Of a stretch of 64,000 bases of DNA, positions 63,001 to 64,000 are shown piece after piece; the first letter of the stretch is position 1, and each line of letters starts with the position of its first letter. The stretch lies in assembly GCF_000495815.1 (NCBI RefSeq), contig NZ_AWGE01000014.1, positions 116,925-180,924 of the forward strand, given 5' to 3'. Made by a program: the position numbers and the translations under genes. The notes under the pieces are model-generated. The model searched no databases. It was given only the letters and a program-made list of their open reading frames with translations, and was not told where the DNA came from. This DNA comes from Asticcacaulis sp. AC466 (GTDB lineage Bacteria; Pseudomonadota; Alphaproteobacteria; Caulobacterales; Caulobacteraceae).

Positions 63001-64000
63001 TTAAAAGCGTCGGCTGATATCGGCGATTTGCTTTGGCGTCTTTGCCAACTCGGTGTTATCGCCGTTGCGCCAGTAGATCTGATCCTTGAAATACGAGGGT
63101 TCCTTTTGCTCAGGCACAGATATGACTATAACACCCAAGCCATAATACGCATTGTAGTCGATTGATGACAAGACAGCGCTTTTTAGCGGTTCTGACAGCT
63201 TTGAATTGGCGATGTGGGTGCGGATTTTGTTGTGATAATCTTCAAGCGTTATGCCCATTGCGACCGCTTCACGGACAATTCCGACCACCGCCCTGTCGCC
63301 CACCGTCCGGGGCTGAATTTTGTCTAGGCTAATTATCCGCGTAACATCAGCGGGTTTGTCCGCGACCCCCAAGAGAACTCGTCCCGCACGGTCAGGTCCG
63401 TTGTTTGCGATAGCGCAAATCGTTTCAACTATTCGGTCCATGAGATCAACGTTCAGCTCTCTCTTACCGTCCAGCGAGAGCAAGCCTTGCTTTAGCTCAT
63501 AGTTGGCCAACTCCATCCCGGAGCGCTTTATGTAATCATCAAGATCGATCGTCTTATGGTCTGAGTAGATACTTTTGGATGGATCGGCGCTGACAAAATG
63601 CGGACTGATTATCCCCTTAATTGTGTCAATGTTTTTCCGCCGTTCATCTGACGCTGTGGCCCTTCGAGACGTGTCAATCCTTCGAGTCAAATTTGTCAAT
63701 ACAGATTTGACGCCTGAATAGCTTGAGATTGACTTTTTCTCCTTAACAAACATCTCGTGAAAAGCAATGAATATTAACGTAAAAACGGCCGGGAATGCAT
63801 TAGTATTTCGGTCTTCAAATATAATATTTCTAAGCTTTTCGGACGATTCATCATTACAAAATTGCTCTATCTGCTCAATGCAGTAATAAAATTCGTCGCT
63901 AAATTTTTTTATACCATAGACATTTAAAGCGGCCTGAATACGTCCCGCTGCGTCTCCGCTCCGGTCATACAGATCGTCAAGCACATCTTTGGAACGCTCT
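63001..64000 (-). CDS. C-terminal part of a protein with an AlbA_2 (Schlafen-type) domain, 5' end outside window
   Basis: The frame is open to the window edge (ERSKDVLDDLYDRSGDAAGR), so the GTG at 63984 is probably internal. The visible 330 residues begin with a helical part (FSDEFYYCIEQIEQFCNDES, FTLIFIAFHEMFVKEKKSIS), resembling the distal end of DUF262-type proteins, followed by YELKQGLLSLDGKRELNVDL, METICAIANNGP-like IVETICAIANNGPDRAGRVL and LGVADKPADV, an AlbA_2 DNA/RNA-binding core, and a QIYWRNGDNTELA close. Base composition is more AT-rich than the housekeeping genes, which fits transferred DNA. Antiviral or restriction function is plausible but not shown. Confidence 0.7.
   Translation of the reverse strand, partial: ERSKDVLDDLYDRSGDAAGRIQAALNVYGIKKFSDEFYYCIEQIEQFCNDESSEKLRNIIFEDRNTNAFPAVFTLIFIAFHEMFVKEKKSISSYSGVKSVLTNLTRRIDTSRRATASDERRKNIDTIKGIISPHFVSADPSKSIYSDHKTIDLDDYIKRSGMELANYELKQGLLSLDGKRELNVDLMDRIVETICAIANNGPDRAGRVLLGVADKPADVTRIISLDKIQPRTVGDRAVVGIVREAVAMGITLEDYHNKIRTHIANSKLSEPLKSAVLSSIDYNAYYGLGVIVISVPEQKEPSYFKDQIYWRNGDNTELAKTPKQIADISRRF

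Overview
The window is about 64 kb of a GC-rich alphaproteobacterial chromosome. TonB-dependent import of plant polysaccharides, the xseB-ispA-dxs gene order, DUF1285, DUF2188 and GluQRS genes, and several PAS-rich hybrid histidine kinases suggest a Caulobacteraceae member (Asticcacaulis/Caulobacter-like). That placement is inference; no rRNA or tRNA gene was seen.

Layout. 0-10 kb: a site-2 protease, an MCP/Cache protein, a putrescine pair (gamma-glutamylputrescine synthetase and oxidase), an MscS channel overlapping an RNA methyltransferase, a hybrid kinase and a serine hydrolase. 10.1-10.3 kb holds gene debris in which fragments related to two other genes of this window are fused. 10.4-14.2 kb: a winged-helix protein, then a TonB receptor translationally coupled to an intact HSL-family esterase. 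14.2-17 kb: phosphomannomutase/phosphoglucomutase and GalU, which supply sugar nucleotides. 17.3-24.3 kb: a glycosidase cluster (GH27, FCD-GntR regulator, GH35 with a DUF5597-like end, GH31 with a PA14 insert), whose content recalls known xyloglucan-oligosaccharide loci. 24.4-33 kb: cyclopropane fatty acid synthase, a 1062-residue hybrid kinase, a histidine phosphatase and xseB-ispA-dxs. 33-49 kb is mostly housekeeping: RcnB-like, DUF1285 plus a catalytically dead hydrolase, cold-shock protein, a yybP-ykoY manganese riboswitch before a CaCA antiporter, GluQRS, HNH, GT87-like, an unusual Nramp/secreted-RraB/HExxH operon, Coq7, DsbB, DedA and ABC-F.

49-64 kb is accessory DNA with many unrecognised genes. 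It contains a two-repeat secreted cysteine protein, a pair of overlapping mini-genes, a remnant of an XRE-regulator paralogue, a three-TM protein facing an HTH regulator, a GNAT-like/membrane-protein operon, MarR-S41, and a DUF1348-TetR cassette flanked by direct repeats of the S41 gene's 3' end. It ends with an Imm35-like gene broken by one stop codon and part of an AlbA_2 (Schlafen-type) protein. A dispersed palindromic intergenic repeat occurs at three loci.

The best leads for new biology are the 55.9-58.8 kb cluster, the S41-flanked cassette, the riboswitch-controlled antiporter, the Nramp-RraB-HExxH operon and the inactivated esterase fold coupled to DUF1285. Family assignments come from reading motifs by eye; no database search was run.
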